DNA of 64,000 nucleotides from Pseudovibrio sp. M1P-2-3 (lineage in GTDB: Bacteria > Pseudomonadota > Alphaproteobacteria > Rhizobiales > Stappiaceae), in contig NZ_JARRCW010000001.1 of the NCBI RefSeq assembly GCF_031501865.1, forward strand, positions 1,556,501-1,620,500. Reading direction: 5' to 3'. The notes beneath the pieces were generated by a model. That model saw only the letters and a list, made by a program, of their open reading frames with translations. It searched no databases and was not told the DNA's origin. How positions within the stretch are numbered: the stretch's first letter is position 1; every line of letters starts with the position of its first letter. This document shows, piece by piece, positions 1 to 8,773 of this stretch. A program made the translations under genes and the position numbers.

Positions 1-196
1 AAGTATGAAGTATTAAACTGATCTTTTGGGTACCATTTCTCCATAACCTGTCTAAGTGCCGGACAAAATAATCAAAAGCATCATTGTTTATCTGCCCCTC
101 CATGTGAGGTCTGTCGCTGGTAGCATACAGAATTACATTGGATTCTCTTAGCTTTTGAATTCTCTCAAAAAGAGTGAGTCTGTCTGAATACGCCAT
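1..196 (-). CDS. SDH-family Clp-fold serine proteinase, N-terminal part (runs off the left edge)
   Basis: The minus strand reads from an ATG at 196 with a strong ribosome site (GGGAGGTG) about 5-10 bases upstream and stays open to the window edge. The 65 visible residues begin MAYSDRLTLFERIQKLRES, followed by a segment like VILYATSDRP and later ISLILHT. This is the pattern of the N-terminus of serine dehydrogenase proteinase-like (ClpP-fold) proteins, whose first beta strand precedes the catalytic region. The catalytic Ser, His and Asp would lie outside the window. It is divergent from the phage gene to its right and may mark a non-structural part of the prophage. The family call rests on the N-terminus only. 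Confidence 0.55.
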   Translation of the reverse strand, partial: MAYSDRLTLFERIQKLRESNVILYATSDRPHMEGQINNDAFDYFVRHLDRLWRNGTQKISLILHT

Positions 197-274
197 GTAA
201 CACCTCCCACGGTAAGCTAGCCCGTCATTCATGAGTAAGAACAACCCCCAAAAACTACTAAAACGAGAGAAAAC

Positions 275-526
275 ATGGACGCACTCACAGCCCCGTGGCT
301 TGGCCTTTATGCATTCAATGTCACTTGCTGGTTACAGGTAATGAAGCATATGGGAGTGGGTCTGAGTGATTACCAAAAGCACTACACTGACAGTAAAGGC
401 CGTAGGATCAAGCTACGCATTGCTAAGCCTGTGCCAGAGGACCAGAGGCCAACAGTAGAAGAGGCACATAAGTACTGCGTTCGGAACTATAGAGAGACAT
501 TGGATAGACTGACGGAGGATGATTGA
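275..526 (+). CDS. small hypothetical phage protein
   Basis: An 83-residue ORF with ATG start, preceded by AACGAGAGAAA which serves as a weak ribosome site. It is the first gene of a same-strand run leading into the HNH and terminase genes, and only 3 bases separate it from the next ORF. The sequence is mixed polar with no recognisable domain, signal peptide or membrane helix. Its place upstream of HNH-terminase suggests an early-to-late boundary protein, but function is unknown. Confidence 0.55.
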   Translation: MDALTAPWLGLYAFNVTCWLQVMKHMGVGLSDYQKHYTDSKGRRIKLRIAKPVPEDQRPTVEEAHKYCVRNYRETLDRLTEDD

Positions 527-529
527 GAA

Positions 530-748
530 ATGAAAAGCCTACGCTACCTAATCCTCACTTGGGCTTTAACTCAATATATCAGGGCTAGGCTACGCGAAGG
601 GCACAAACGCAAACAAATTCGCAAGATTATAAAGAAGGCCATATCAGAAAGAACGGAGCAGCACAGTAAGCCGATAACAAAGGGTGGAACACATAACCCG
701 CGCCGTACTGTAGCAACACCCGTTCCACGGCCCATGCCTAAGAGATGA
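530..748 (+). CDS. small, highly basic hypothetical phage protein
   Basis: A 72-residue ORF starting 3 bases after the previous stop; TTGAG just upstream is a plausible ribosome site. The N-terminus is hydrophobic-aromatic and is followed by a dense Arg/Lys helix (RLREGHKRKQIRKIIKK), then a Pro/Arg-rich tail. The charge suggests nucleic-acid binding, but no family is recognised. The antisense ORF over the same region has no credible features. Confidence 0.5.
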   Translation: MKSLRYLILTWALTQYIRARLREGHKRKQIRKIIKKAISERTEQHSKPITKGGTHNPRRTVATPVPRPMPKR

Positions 749-842
749 CTGTTAGCATTCCATTTCACATGCCTACGGGTCAATAAAAACCATATTCCAA
801 CATAACCACTAGATTGGTGTGATTGATAGGATGGGTTGCTAA

Positions 843-1199
843 ATGGCTGACAATAGAAGTGCTGCGGCCAAAGAATACAGGCGCTGGTACAACACAAAGC
901 GTTGGCACAGGCTCAGGCAGAAGGCTTTAGTAAGAGACGGGTATAGATGCCAGAAGACTGGAGAGATCCTATCCGGTAAGAAACCTGAGCCAAACTCTCC
1001 AATAGCAGATCATATTATTCCCCACAAAGGAGATCCCAAACTCTTCTGGGATTTAGATAACATCCAAACAGTCAGCAAAGCCTATCACGACAAGCAGAAA
1101 CAGCTGCAAGAGAAAAGAGGCTACTCGACTGATTGTGACGATGAGGGGTGGCCGGTTGATCCGGCTCATCCTGCCAATAGAGGAAGGCAAGGGCGTTAG
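843..1199 (+). CDS. phage HNH endonuclease next to the terminase genes
   Basis: A 118-residue protein. The N-terminal RWYNTKRWHRLRQKALVRDG and central ADHIIPHKGDP...FWDLDNIQ are typical of the small HNH nucleases encoded just before terminase in cos-type siphophages, where HNH is needed with TerL for specific DNA cleavage at packaging (family knowledge). The HNH core is DH (about residues 57-58), the N of DNIQ, and the H of AYHDK. The usual zinc-knuckle cysteines are mostly replaced: CQKT instead of CxxC, and SKAYH instead of a CxxCH-like sequence. The protein may therefore fold without structural zinc. It starts about 95 bases after the previous gene and 133 bases before the small terminase. 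Confidence 0.85.
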   Translation: MADNRSAAAKEYRRWYNTKRWHRLRQKALVRDGYRCQKTGEILSGKKPEPNSPIADHIIPHKGDPKLFWDLDNIQTVSKAYHDKQKQLQEKRGYSTDCDDEGWPVDPAHPANRGRQGR

Positions 1200-1331
1200 G
1201 TATCAGTTCGCTGCTCCAAGGGGTGGGGGGGTCTAAAGTCTGGAAATATAAGGGTTCTAAGACCGGACTGGGGGAAAAGCGCACAAAAAGCTCTAATTGA
1301 AATGAGAAAACCCACCAGAGGAAGAGACACG

Positions 1332-1790
1332 ATGAGAGGCAAAAATCCAACGGCTGATGTGGTGAGTATAGGCACAGGCTTTGAAGGCGATAGTATTGAA
1401 ATCGCTAAACAAAGGGCGCGTGAGCTGCGTCCTGATTACATCAAAGGTGATGTGCGTAAGATGTGGGATCGTCTTGCTCCATCGCTCTGTTTATCGAGTA
1501 ATTCTAGGCTAAATAATCCCCTTTTTATACCCCTTTTTGTCGAGTATTGCGTGAAATGGGTAGAATTTCAGGAACTAAAAGAGTTCCTTTCTGAAAACGG
1601 GAATACCTATAAAGTCTCTGGCCGGAACGGCGACCAAATCAAGAATTATCCAGAGGTCGCTCAGTGCAATCAGACATTCAGTCATATCCTGACGCTAGCG
1701 CGTGAATATGGGCTAACCCCATCTTCTTCAAGAGCCTTTACTGCTGGCCTTGCTGTCAATCCAACTGGTAACGATTCCGATTTTACATGA
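1332..1790 (+). CDS. phage terminase small subunit, P27-like
   Basis: A 152-residue protein that binds DNA and recruits the large terminase during packaging. The ATG at 1332 has GAGG about 10 bases upstream; an in-frame ATG at 1302 has no ribosome site, so the shorter form is chosen. The protein begins MRGKNPTADVVSIG, a style common in P27-family small subunits. It has an alpha-helical centre, and LAREYGLTPSSSRAF near the C-terminus is a P27-like signature. The last codon overlaps the start of terL (ATGA), indicating translational coupling. Confidence 0.8.
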   Translation: MRGKNPTADVVSIGTGFEGDSIEIAKQRARELRPDYIKGDVRKMWDRLAPSLCLSSNSRLNNPLFIPLFVEYCVKWVEFQELKEFLSENGNTYKVSGRNGDQIKNYPEVAQCNQTFSHILTLAREYGLTPSSSRAFTAGLAVNPTGNDSDFT

Positions 1791-3574
1791 GAACAAACCC
1801 TGAGCGTGATCCTGTCACGGCTTGGGCGGAGGATGTGGACGCAGGCCGTATAGTAGCGGGGCCGCACATTCGCGCCTCTGCACGGCGGCACCTGACTGAC
1901 TTGGAGGACGGGCATAAGCGCGGCCTAATCTGGGACGCAAAGGCGGCTCTGGATACGATTGAGTTTTTCCCTCGTAAGCTTAGGCTGAACGGTGGCGAGT
2001 TTGAAGGTATTCCTTTTCACTTACACCCCTCTCAAAAGTTTCGCGTAGGCTCTATCTTCGGCTGGAAGAATAAAGAGACAGGATTTCGGCGGTTCCGGCG
2101 TTTTTATGATGAGGAAGGGAAGGGCAACGGAAAATCCCCTATGCTGGCAGGTATTGGTATGGTGGGACTTTTGAAGGATGGAGAAAATAGAGCGCAAATA
2201 TACTCTGCTGCCGCCAAAAAAGATCAGGCTGATATTCTCTTTCAGGATGCTGTGGCTATGCGCGAGCAATCACCAGCGCTAGCCAAGGCTATTAGAGCGT
2301 CAGGAGTAGAGCCTGTTTACCAGCTTACCTATATAGGGAAGCAAGGGGATAAGCGGATTTTTAAGCCAATATCTTCCGACAAAAAGAAATCGGGGCACCG
2401 CCCTCATATGGCTCTCTGCGATGAGGTCCATGAGCATCCAGACAGAACTACAATTGATATGCTGGAACGTGGATTTAAGCAGAGGAAACAGCCGCTCCTT
2501 GCTATGGCGACGAATGCGGGGACTGACCGACATTCAGTCTGTTATGAGGAACACACCCACGCAAAGAACGTGGCGCATGGACTTGTTGAAGATGACACAA
2601 CCTTTTCTTTCGTCTGCTCACTGGATGAGGGGGACGATTGGGAGAATGACCCGAGCTGTTGGATTAAGCCTAACCCATTACTCGGCACAATCTTAACTGA
2701 GGAATACCTTGCCATTCAGGTTAAGCAGGCCAAGGATATTCTAGGGCGCAGGAATGGCATAGCGCGGCTTCACTTTTGCGAATGGACGGATTCAGAAACA
2801 GCCGCATTTTCTCGCGAAGTTTGGATGAAATGCGTTGGCGAAGTCGATGAACGGGAAATGATCGAGGCGGGCTACCCTTGCTATGGTGGTCTTGATCTAT
2901 CAAGGACGAAAGACTTTACAGCCTTTTCCCTGACATGGGTTCTGGACGATACAAAAGACGCTCAAATCTTCAAAAGCAAAACATGGTTTTGGACACCTGC
3001 TGACACCTTGAGACAACGCGCACAAGAAGACGGTCGCGACTACGATATATGGGCTGAGCAGGGGTATATTGAACCAGTTAAAGGCGTTCGCATTTCTTGG
3101 CGCTGGCTAGCTGAAGCAATTGCTGAAATTTGCGGCAGAGTACAGCCTGAACAAATTGGGTGTGACGAATACGGGCTAGATAACTTAGCGGATCACCTAA
3201 ACGAAATAGGTGCATGCCTCCCAATTATTAAACATCCTCAAGGCTTCCAAAAGAAAGTGATTGAAGTCGACAAAACCAAACCGGAAGGCGAACAGGAAGT
3301 TTACCTCTGGATGCCTGACTCTATCATTAAATTCGAGAATGCAGTCTTAGAGCAGCGGACCACCGTTGAGCGGAACCTGATGATGAATAACTGCGTAGGA
3401 AACTGCACCTATGCAGAGAATAGAACAGGGCACCGCATGTTCGACAAAGAGAAGGCTACGGGGCGCATTGATGGCATGGTGTCTATGGCAATGTCGATAG
3501 GTATGGCGACTTGTCGGGAGCGGTTTAGCCAAGGCCCTTCAGTCTACGAAACGCGCGGGATTAGAATGGTGTAG
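1787..3574 (+). CDS. phage terminase large subunit (TerL)
   Basis: 595 residues: the packaging motor ATPase plus nuclease. The Walker A-like loop GKGNGKSP is near residues 110-117, a Walker B region LCDEVHEH near 207-214, and a C-terminal RNase H-like nuclease with GLDLSRTKDFTAF near residues 367-380 (Asp ligand of the metal site). This is the HK97/Terminase_1-type arrangement. The start overlaps the small subunit stop by 4 bases and the portal gene begins one base after the stop. Length is normal and the reading frame is intact. Confidence 0.95.
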   Translation: MRTNPERDPVTAWAEDVDAGRIVAGPHIRASARRHLTDLEDGHKRGLIWDAKAALDTIEFFPRKLRLNGGEFEGIPFHLHPSQKFRVGSIFGWKNKETGFRRFRRFYDEEGKGNGKSPMLAGIGMVGLLKDGENRAQIYSAAAKKDQADILFQDAVAMREQSPALAKAIRASGVEPVYQLTYIGKQGDKRIFKPISSDKKKSGHRPHMALCDEVHEHPDRTTIDMLERGFKQRKQPLLAMATNAGTDRHSVCYEEHTHAKNVAHGLVEDDTTFSFVCSLDEGDDWENDPSCWIKPNPLLGTILTEEYLAIQVKQAKDILGRRNGIARLHFCEWTDSETAAFSREVWMKCVGEVDEREMIEAGYPCYGGLDLSRTKDFTAFSLTWVLDDTKDAQIFKSKTWFWTPADTLRQRAQEDGRDYDIWAEQGYIEPVKGVRISWRWLAEAIAEICGRVQPEQIGCDEYGLDNLADHLNEIGACLPIIKHPQGFQKKVIEVDKTKPEGEQEVYLWMPDSIIKFENAVLEQRTTVERNLMMNNCVGNCTYAENRTGHRMFDKEKATGRIDGMVSMAMSIGMATCRERFSQGPSVYETRGIRMV

Positions 3575-3575
3575 A

Positions 3576-4808
3576 ATGGGATTATTTGATTATTTTAAAA
3601 GCAAATCTCTTGCACCAAAAGCGCAAAGTTCGGCTGGGACGTTTCGCGGATTTGATGATCCGGCGTTTTTGGAATTTATCCGCTCCGGAGCGGGTGCAGA
3701 AACAGAGTCCGGTGTTACTGTTACAGTTGAAAAAGCGCTGAAGAATACAACTCTTATGCGCTGCGTTTCTCTTATCTCGTTTTGTATCGGTAATTTGCCG
3801 CTGCACTTGAGAGAGAGGGATACTAAACATAAGGCTGAGCAACATCCTTTATACTCTCTGCTTCAAAAGCCAAACAACTGGCAAACACGATTCCAGTTCC
3901 GTTCATTAATGCAATATCGAGCACTCGTTTATGGGGATGCTTACGCTAGAATAATTTGGAGCGGTCAAAAGCCTATAGCTTTAATCCCTATCAGTAATGA
4001 GCGGATCAAGCCCAAGCAGCTTGATAATTTTGATGTTCTGTATGAGTACACAAGTCCTAATGGTCGGCAAATCACACTCAACTGGAAAGATGTTTTCCAT
4101 ATTTCCTATGGCATTTCGCATGACGGGCTAACAGGCGTTTCGTTGGTCAAGGAAGCTGCGGAGGCTATCGGCCTCGCGATCCAGACGGAAAAAGCGGCGG
4201 CAAGGCTCTTTACTAAAGGAATGCTGGCTGGTGGGGCGCTTGAGGCTACTGGTGCGCTGTCAGATGAGGCTTTCAATCGACTTAAGAAGTCAATGGAAAA
4301 GCACGAGGGCGCTGATAACGCTCACCAATGGCTAATCTTAGAAGAAGGGTTGAAAGCAAACACCTTCAACCAAACGGGCCGCGATAGTCAGCACATAGAA
4401 ACCCGTAAACATCAAATAGAAGAAATAGCACGACCCTTTGGCGTCCCAAGGCCACTACTCGGCGTAGATGATACCTCATGGGGATCTGGGATTGACGTTC
4501 TAGGGCAGTTCTTTGTTCGATACGGCCTGAATCCTTGGTTCGTTGCTTGGGAGCAAGCGATTGAGCGCGACCTCCTGAGTGATCGGGAAGCTACTCAATA
4601 TGAGGCCAAGTATAACGCTAACGCGCTTCTTCGTGGATCAATGAAGGAGCAAGCTGAATATTGGGCCTTAGCTCTCGGCGCGGGCGGGCATCATCCGTGG
4701 CTACTGCAAGAAGAGGTTCGAGAATTGGATGATCGGCCACGGGCAGCCGATCTAGGCAAAGGCTTTGCACATAAAGAGGCTACAAATGTCACTACGGAAT
4801 CTACCTGA
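3576..4808 (+). CDS. HK97-family phage portal protein
   Basis: 410 residues forming the dodecameric vertex through which DNA enters the capsid. Family signs include LMRCVSLISFCIGNLPLHL near the N-terminus, a central QFRSLMQYRALVYGDAYARI, and PFGVPRPLLG followed by GSGIDVLGQFFVRYGLNPW near residues 285-320. It lies between TerL and the head protease as in HK97-like phages. The 3' end overlaps the protease gene by 23 bases. Confidence 0.93.
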   Translation: MGLFDYFKSKSLAPKAQSSAGTFRGFDDPAFLEFIRSGAGAETESGVTVTVEKALKNTTLMRCVSLISFCIGNLPLHLRERDTKHKAEQHPLYSLLQKPNNWQTRFQFRSLMQYRALVYGDAYARIIWSGQKPIALIPISNERIKPKQLDNFDVLYEYTSPNGRQITLNWKDVFHISYGISHDGLTGVSLVKEAAEAIGLAIQTEKAAARLFTKGMLAGGALEATGALSDEAFNRLKKSMEKHEGADNAHQWLILEEGLKANTFNQTGRDSQHIETRKHQIEEIARPFGVPRPLLGVDDTSWGSGIDVLGQFFVRYGLNPWFVAWEQAIERDLLSDREATQYEAKYNANALLRGSMKEQAEYWALALGAGGHHPWLLQEEVRELDDRPRAADLGKGFAHKEATNVTTEST

Positions 4809-5628
4809 AATTCAAGCGTTTTCACTTCCTGAGACATGCGAGTTTATGCCTGATGAGCAGGCCTACAATGCGTGGGATGCAGGCCTAATCAGCGCTAAGT
4901 CAGGAGACAATAAAATCTCAATCCTTGGGGTGATTGGGCAAAGCTTTATGAATCCTGAGGGCGTGACTGCGAACCGTATTTCTGCGGCTTTAAGGTCTAT
5001 CGGTGATCGGGATGTGGTTGTTGATATAAACAGTCCTGGGGGGAGCTACTTTGAAGGCGTGTCAATCTACAGCCTTTTGAAAGAACACCCCGCGAAAGTC
5101 ACAGTCCGCATTCTTGGGCAAGCGGCGTCTGCTGGCTCTGTAATTGCAATGGCTGGCGACGAAATTCAGATCAGCAAAGCAGGGACTCTCATGATCCATC
5201 TTGGTTCTGTTGGTCTTTATGGTAACCGGAATGCGCACATGAAAGCAGTTGACGCGCTGGACCGTGTTGATGACGCAATGGCTGGTGTTTATGCCGATAG
5301 AGTAGGCATCGACCTAATACAGCTAAAAGCGTGGATGGCAGAAGAGACGAATTTCAGCGGCTCCGAGGCTGTATCTAAGGGCCTTGCAGATTCCTATCTC
5401 CCAAGTGACCAAATTTCCTACGACCAAACACGGGCAGAAGCGGAAGAGCTGTTAAAGCCTGAACGTAAAACAGAATACGCCCTTATGAGGGCAGGACTAT
5501 CACGCGATGAGCGCCGTAGCCTCATTGGTGACCTTAAGGGTTCAGCCGTAGCGGACCCGCAAAGCCAAGCCGTAGCTGGCGATTTTGTGAGCGCGGTGAG
5601 AGCCGCAACTGAAACTCTGAAATCCTAA
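4786..5628 (+). CDS. head maturation protease, ClpP-related (S14/U35 type)
   Basis: About 280 residues. The ATG at 4786 (MSLRNLPEIQ) has GAGG 8 bases upstream and lies inside the portal 3' end; a longer reading from 4765 lacks a ribosome site. The Clp-fold core shows INSPGGSYFEGVSIYSLL, then GQAASAGSVIAMAG with the catalytic Ser near residue 116, and MIHLGS with the catalytic His near residue 137. It cleaves capsid and scaffold during prohead maturation and sits between portal and capsid genes as expected. The C-terminal ~70 residues are helical and may act as scaffold. Confidence 0.92.
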   Translation: MSLRNLPEIQAFSLPETCEFMPDEQAYNAWDAGLISAKSGDNKISILGVIGQSFMNPEGVTANRISAALRSIGDRDVVVDINSPGGSYFEGVSIYSLLKEHPAKVTVRILGQAASAGSVIAMAGDEIQISKAGTLMIHLGSVGLYGNRNAHMKAVDALDRVDDAMAGVYADRVGIDLIQLKAWMAEETNFSGSEAVSKGLADSYLPSDQISYDQTRAEAEELLKPERKTEYALMRAGLSRDERRSLIGDLKGSAVADPQSQAVAGDFVSAVRAATETLKS

Positions 5629-5639
5629 AGGGAAATTCA

Positions 5640-6806
5640 ATGACAACTCCTGAAGCAGTTGCAGCTGTAAGTGAGCTGCAAAAGACCTTTTCTGAATTCA
5701 AGGCTGCGAGTGATGAGCAGATAAAATCTAAAGCTGACGATGTAATCGTTACAGAAAAACTTGATCGCATTAACAACGCAGTGTCCGATATGCAGGCCGC
5801 GATTGACCAAGCCAACATTCAAATCGCCGCCAATCAGCTCAATGGTGGTGCTAACGGTCCTGTTGATGCTGAGTACACAGGGGCCTTTGAGGCACATGTT
5901 CGGGCAGGTGAAATTCAAGCGTCCCTAAGTAAAGGGACTGATGAAAAAGGGGGCTATGTCACTCCTATTGAGTGGGACCGAACCATCACCGACAAGCTGG
6001 TTGAAATCTCACCAATGCGTCAAGTCTGCGGCGTGATAAGCACTTCAAAGGATGGTTATTCCAAGCTGCTCAATCTACATGGGGCAAGTTCTGGCTGGGT
6101 AGGTGAAACGGACGCCAGACCAAATACAAACAGCCCTCAGTTCGCCCAAATGGAATTCTCAACTGGAGAAATTTATGCTAACCCCTCCGCAACTCGGCAG
6201 TTGCTGGATGACGCAGAAATCAACATTGAAAGCTGGCTAGCAAGTGAAGTTCAACAGGAGTTTTCAGTTCAGGAAAACTTGGCTTTTATTGCGGGGGATG
6301 GCAATAAAAAACCCAAAGGGCTGCTTACTTACGTTGATGGGGAGGCAAACGCTAGCGCCAACCCTCTAGGGCCTATCGAACAAGTTGTTGCAGCCTCTGC
6401 GACAGGTGTTACCCCCGACGAACTGCTTGACCTGATTTATGACCTCCCATCCACCTTCCAAGGCTCTGCCCGCTTCTTGATGAACCGGAATAGTCAAAAG
6501 GCAATCCGTAAACTCAAAGATAATGATGGGAATTACCTCTGGCAGCCTAGCCTAGTTGCAGGGCAACCTTCTTCCCTTTTGGGGTACCCTCTCACTGACG
6601 TTGGCGGGTTCCCAGATATGACTACAGGGGCAATCCCAATCGCCTTTGGTGACTTCAAGCGCGGGTACAAGATCATTGATCGCATCGGTGTTCGTATTAT
6701 CCGTGATGAGCTTACCAATAAGCCCAACGTCCAGTTCTACACCACCAAGCGCGTAGGCGGCGGTGCTGAAAACACCGAATGCATGAAGGTCATCCGCATG
6801 GCTTAA
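5640..6806 (+). CDS. HK97-fold major capsid protein
   Basis: 388 residues. The N-terminal ~100 residues are helical and charged (a delta domain removed by the protease in this family). The HK97 fold follows with GGYVTPIEWDRTI, the conserved ATRQLLDDAEINIESWLA, FIAGDGNKKPKGLL (N-arm and P-domain signature), LLGYPLTDVGG, and RIGVRIIRDELTNKPNVQFYTTKRVGG at the end. The ribosome site AAAGGGAAA lies just upstream. A Rho-independent terminator follows the stop closely. Confidence 0.95.
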   Translation: MTTPEAVAAVSELQKTFSEFKAASDEQIKSKADDVIVTEKLDRINNAVSDMQAAIDQANIQIAANQLNGGANGPVDAEYTGAFEAHVRAGEIQASLSKGTDEKGGYVTPIEWDRTITDKLVEISPMRQVCGVISTSKDGYSKLLNLHGASSGWVGETDARPNTNSPQFAQMEFSTGEIYANPSATRQLLDDAEINIESWLASEVQQEFSVQENLAFIAGDGNKKPKGLLTYVDGEANASANPLGPIEQVVAASATGVTPDELLDLIYDLPSTFQGSARFLMNRNSQKAIRKLKDNDGNYLWQPSLVAGQPSSLLGYPLTDVGGFPDMTTGAIPIAFGDFKRGYKIIDRIGVRIIRDELTNKPNVQFYTTKRVGGGAENTECMKVIRMA

Positions 6807-6832
6807 GCCCTGCAAAATATCAACTCAACAAA

Positions 6833-6855
6833 GGGGCAATTACTGCCCCTTTTTT
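6833..6855 (+). terminator. Rho-independent terminator after the capsid gene
   Basis: Perfect stem GGGGCA/TGCCCC with a 5-base loop followed by six T residues, 27 bases after the capsid stop. Attenuation here would raise capsid mRNA relative to the downstream connector and tail genes. Confidence 0.8.
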
Positions 6856-6864
6856 CATGGAGAA

Positions 6865-6996
6865 ATGGAAGTGACAGCAAAGACCACACAAGCCAAACCA
6901 ACAGATACCAAAGACCGCAAGCAAAGCATGACAGAAGAGCAGATTAAAGCCTCCGGCCTTTCTGGTTCTGTCTACGGCTACAAGGCGTCAAAATAA
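6865..6996 (+). CDS. small hypothetical phage protein between capsid and connector
   Basis: A 43-residue ORF (or 41 residues from the in-frame GTG at 6871, which has a better-spaced GGAG 8 bases upstream). It is Lys/Thr/Gln rich (TAKTTQAKPTDTKDRKQS) and ends GLSGSVYGYKASK. Its stop overlaps the next ATG (TAATG), which supports translation. Short ORFs in this position are common in HK97-like head modules. No function can be assigned. Confidence 0.55.
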   Translation: MEVTAKTTQAKPTDTKDRKQSMTEEQIKASGLSGSVYGYKASK

Positions 6997-7580
6997 TGCA
7001 ACCACCTGTCTTGATTACCCCTCCTTCCGAGCAAGTCCTATCTCTGGAAGAGACAAAGCGGCATTGCCGTGTCGATAGCTCGGATTTTGACACTGAGATA
7101 CAGGCTCTCATTGATACGGCTACAACTCATTTGGACGGCTATTCGGGTACTCTAGGCAGGTGCTTATGTAATCAGGAATGGCAGATTCAAGGCTCCTGCT
7201 TTGGCTATGATATTGCTATCACACTGCCGTTTCCTGATGTTTCTTCTGTGTCTGTTAAGTATCTGGACAGAGACGGGCAAGAACAGGTTTTCAGCGATGT
7301 TAATTATGAGCTTGGCAATAGCTATCTAGGCTCGTTCATTCAGCTCAAAAGCGGCGTGTCATGGCCTGAAATAAATGGTAGCTTAAGCGCCGTTTCTATC
7401 CAGTTCGTTGCGGGCTACGGCGGGGCTGAGGACGTGCCTGCCGATATCAAAACCGCAATGTTGATGATGATAGGGCACTGGTTTGAACACAGCGAAAGTG
7501 TAGCTGTTGGTGTAGGCGCAAGTGAAGTGCCCCTGTCGTCGCAATTCCTTCTCAACAAGTACCGTTTCAGGAAATTCTAA
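6996..7580 (+). CDS. head-tail connector, phiE125 gp8 / HK97 gp6-like
   Basis: 194 residues. LSLEETKRHCRVDSSDFDTEIQALIDTA at the N-terminus is the hallmark of phiE125 gp8/gp6-like connectors, helical proteins forming a ring under the portal. The C-terminal half (AVSIQFVAGYGGAEDVPADIK followed by a helix) also matches the family. It overlaps its neighbours by 1 base at each end, so the head-tail joining genes are tightly coupled. Confidence 0.88.
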   Translation: MQPPVLITPPSEQVLSLEETKRHCRVDSSDFDTEIQALIDTATTHLDGYSGTLGRCLCNQEWQIQGSCFGYDIAITLPFPDVSSVSVKYLDRDGQEQVFSDVNYELGNSYLGSFIQLKSGVSWPEINGSLSAVSIQFVAGYGGAEDVPADIKTAMLMMIGHWFEHSESVAVGVGASEVPLSSQFLLNKYRFRKF

Positions 7581-7900
7581 TGCAAGCTGGGATGCTTAAG
7601 GAGCGGGCGGCGTTCTTGGTGCGTGGCGCTGTTGTGAGCGCTGGCGGTGGTGAGACTGTTACTTGGACAGAATCTTATTCATGTTGGGCGGGCTTCAAGC
7701 AAGAGCGGATGAAAGAGCGCGTAGAGGCGGGCAGATTGGATGCTCCGGCCTCCGGCGTTCTAACAGTCCGGTATTGCTCAGAAGCTTCCCAGATCACTAC
7801 CAGCGACCGCGCAACGCTCGGCGGCGTTGAGTTCAATATCCTCTCGGTTACGCCTGACACATTCAAGAAATTCATAGAGATGTATCTGGAGGCTGTTTGA
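7580..7900 (+). CDS. phage head closure / head-tail adaptor protein
   Basis: 106 residues. The MLKERAAFLVRG start, TWTESYSCWAGFK centre and LTVRYCSEASQIT...GGVEFNILSVTP end match the SPP1 gp16-like / HK97 gp7-like head closure family, beta-barrel proteins that seal the connector. The stop overlaps the next start codon (TGATG). Confidence 0.85.
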   Translation: MQAGMLKERAAFLVRGAVVSAGGGETVTWTESYSCWAGFKQERMKERVEAGRLDAPASGVLTVRYCSEASQITTSDRATLGGVEFNILSVTPDTFKKFIEMYLEAV

Positions 7901-8379
7901 TGGCTGATGGAATTAAGCTCAGCAATCCAAATTTCAAAAGCAGCATGGCACGGCTGCGCAAGATTGCACCTAACTTAGACAAGGAAGTTGAGAAGGCGCA
8001 AAAGCGCTCAGCTCAAGAGGTTGCAGAGTATGCAAAGCTGAATGCTCCAACGGGGGAAACAGGAAGGCTCAAAAACTCAATTCGAGCCGTCAATCTACGA
8101 GAAGCCAAGCAAGAGGACTTTCATAAAGACGATAGGGTGATGAGCCACAGCTCGTCCGGTTGGGGCATTGTGATGATGTTCTACTGGCAATTCGTGGAGT
8201 TTGGTACAGCCGCAAGACATGCGCGGAAATTCCGCAAATCACGCAAAACCCAAGGCAATAGAAGCGGTACTCCTGCGCGGCCATTTTTTTGGCCTGCTTA
8301 TCGCAATGTCAGAAAGAAGCATAAGGGCCGTATGAGCCGCGCCATGAACAAATCAATCAAGGATGCACTCAAGAAATGA
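7900..8379 (+). CDS. HK97 gp10-like neck/tail completion protein
   Basis: 159 residues from ATG 7900; a TTG three bases earlier is not needed. The N-terminus has a helical basic segment, then APTGETGRLKNSIRAV (GxL-type signature), a central WQFVEFGTAARHARKF and the typical end TPARPFFWPAYRNVRKK. These are hallmarks of HK97 gp10 family proteins, which connect the head-tail interface to the tail terminator. It overlaps the next gene by 4 bases. Confidence 0.88.
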   Translation: MADGIKLSNPNFKSSMARLRKIAPNLDKEVEKAQKRSAQEVAEYAKLNAPTGETGRLKNSIRAVNLREAKQEDFHKDDRVMSHSSSGWGIVMMFYWQFVEFGTAARHARKFRKSRKTQGNRSGTPARPFFWPAYRNVRKKHKGRMSRAMNKSIKDALKK

Positions 8380-8771
8380 GCAGCTACTCCAATGCATTAC
8401 AGATTGCTGTACGCCAAAATATTCTTGGCGCTAACACGGGCGCTCATTCTGTTCTGGATCATCAGGCCGATGATGATGCGCGGCACCCATTAATCCAAAT
8501 CGGCAATTGGCAAATCATCTCCGATGATGTGAGCGGGTTTAATGGAACCGACCGTTTCTTAGACCTTCATGTCTGGTCGATGAAGACGGACAAAGAAGAA
8601 GTTAATACCATTTTGGATGCGCTTTACTCGGCTTTTCACGCAAGTGAATTGACGGTTGAAGGGCTGCGTTCCTGCCATGTTTACATTGAGAAAACCTTAG
8701 TCCTTGAAGACCCCGAAGCGGAAGCAATGCACGGGGTAATCACCCTTAAAATCCATTGTAGAGAGGAATAG
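8376..8771 (+). CDS. DUF3168-type tail terminator/completion protein
   Basis: 131 residues. The start (YSNALQIAVRQNILG) and centre (FLDLHVWSMKTDKEEVNTILDALYSAF) fit the DUF3168 family, a lambda gpU-like fold that caps the tail tube. Synteny with gp10-like upstream and the major tail protein downstream agrees. Confidence 0.85.
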   Translation: MSSYSNALQIAVRQNILGANTGAHSVLDHQADDDARHPLIQIGNWQIISDDVSGFNGTDRFLDLHVWSMKTDKEEVNTILDALYSAFHASELTVEGLRSCHVYIEKTLVLEDPEAEAMHGVITLKIHCREE

Positions 8772-8773
8772 AT

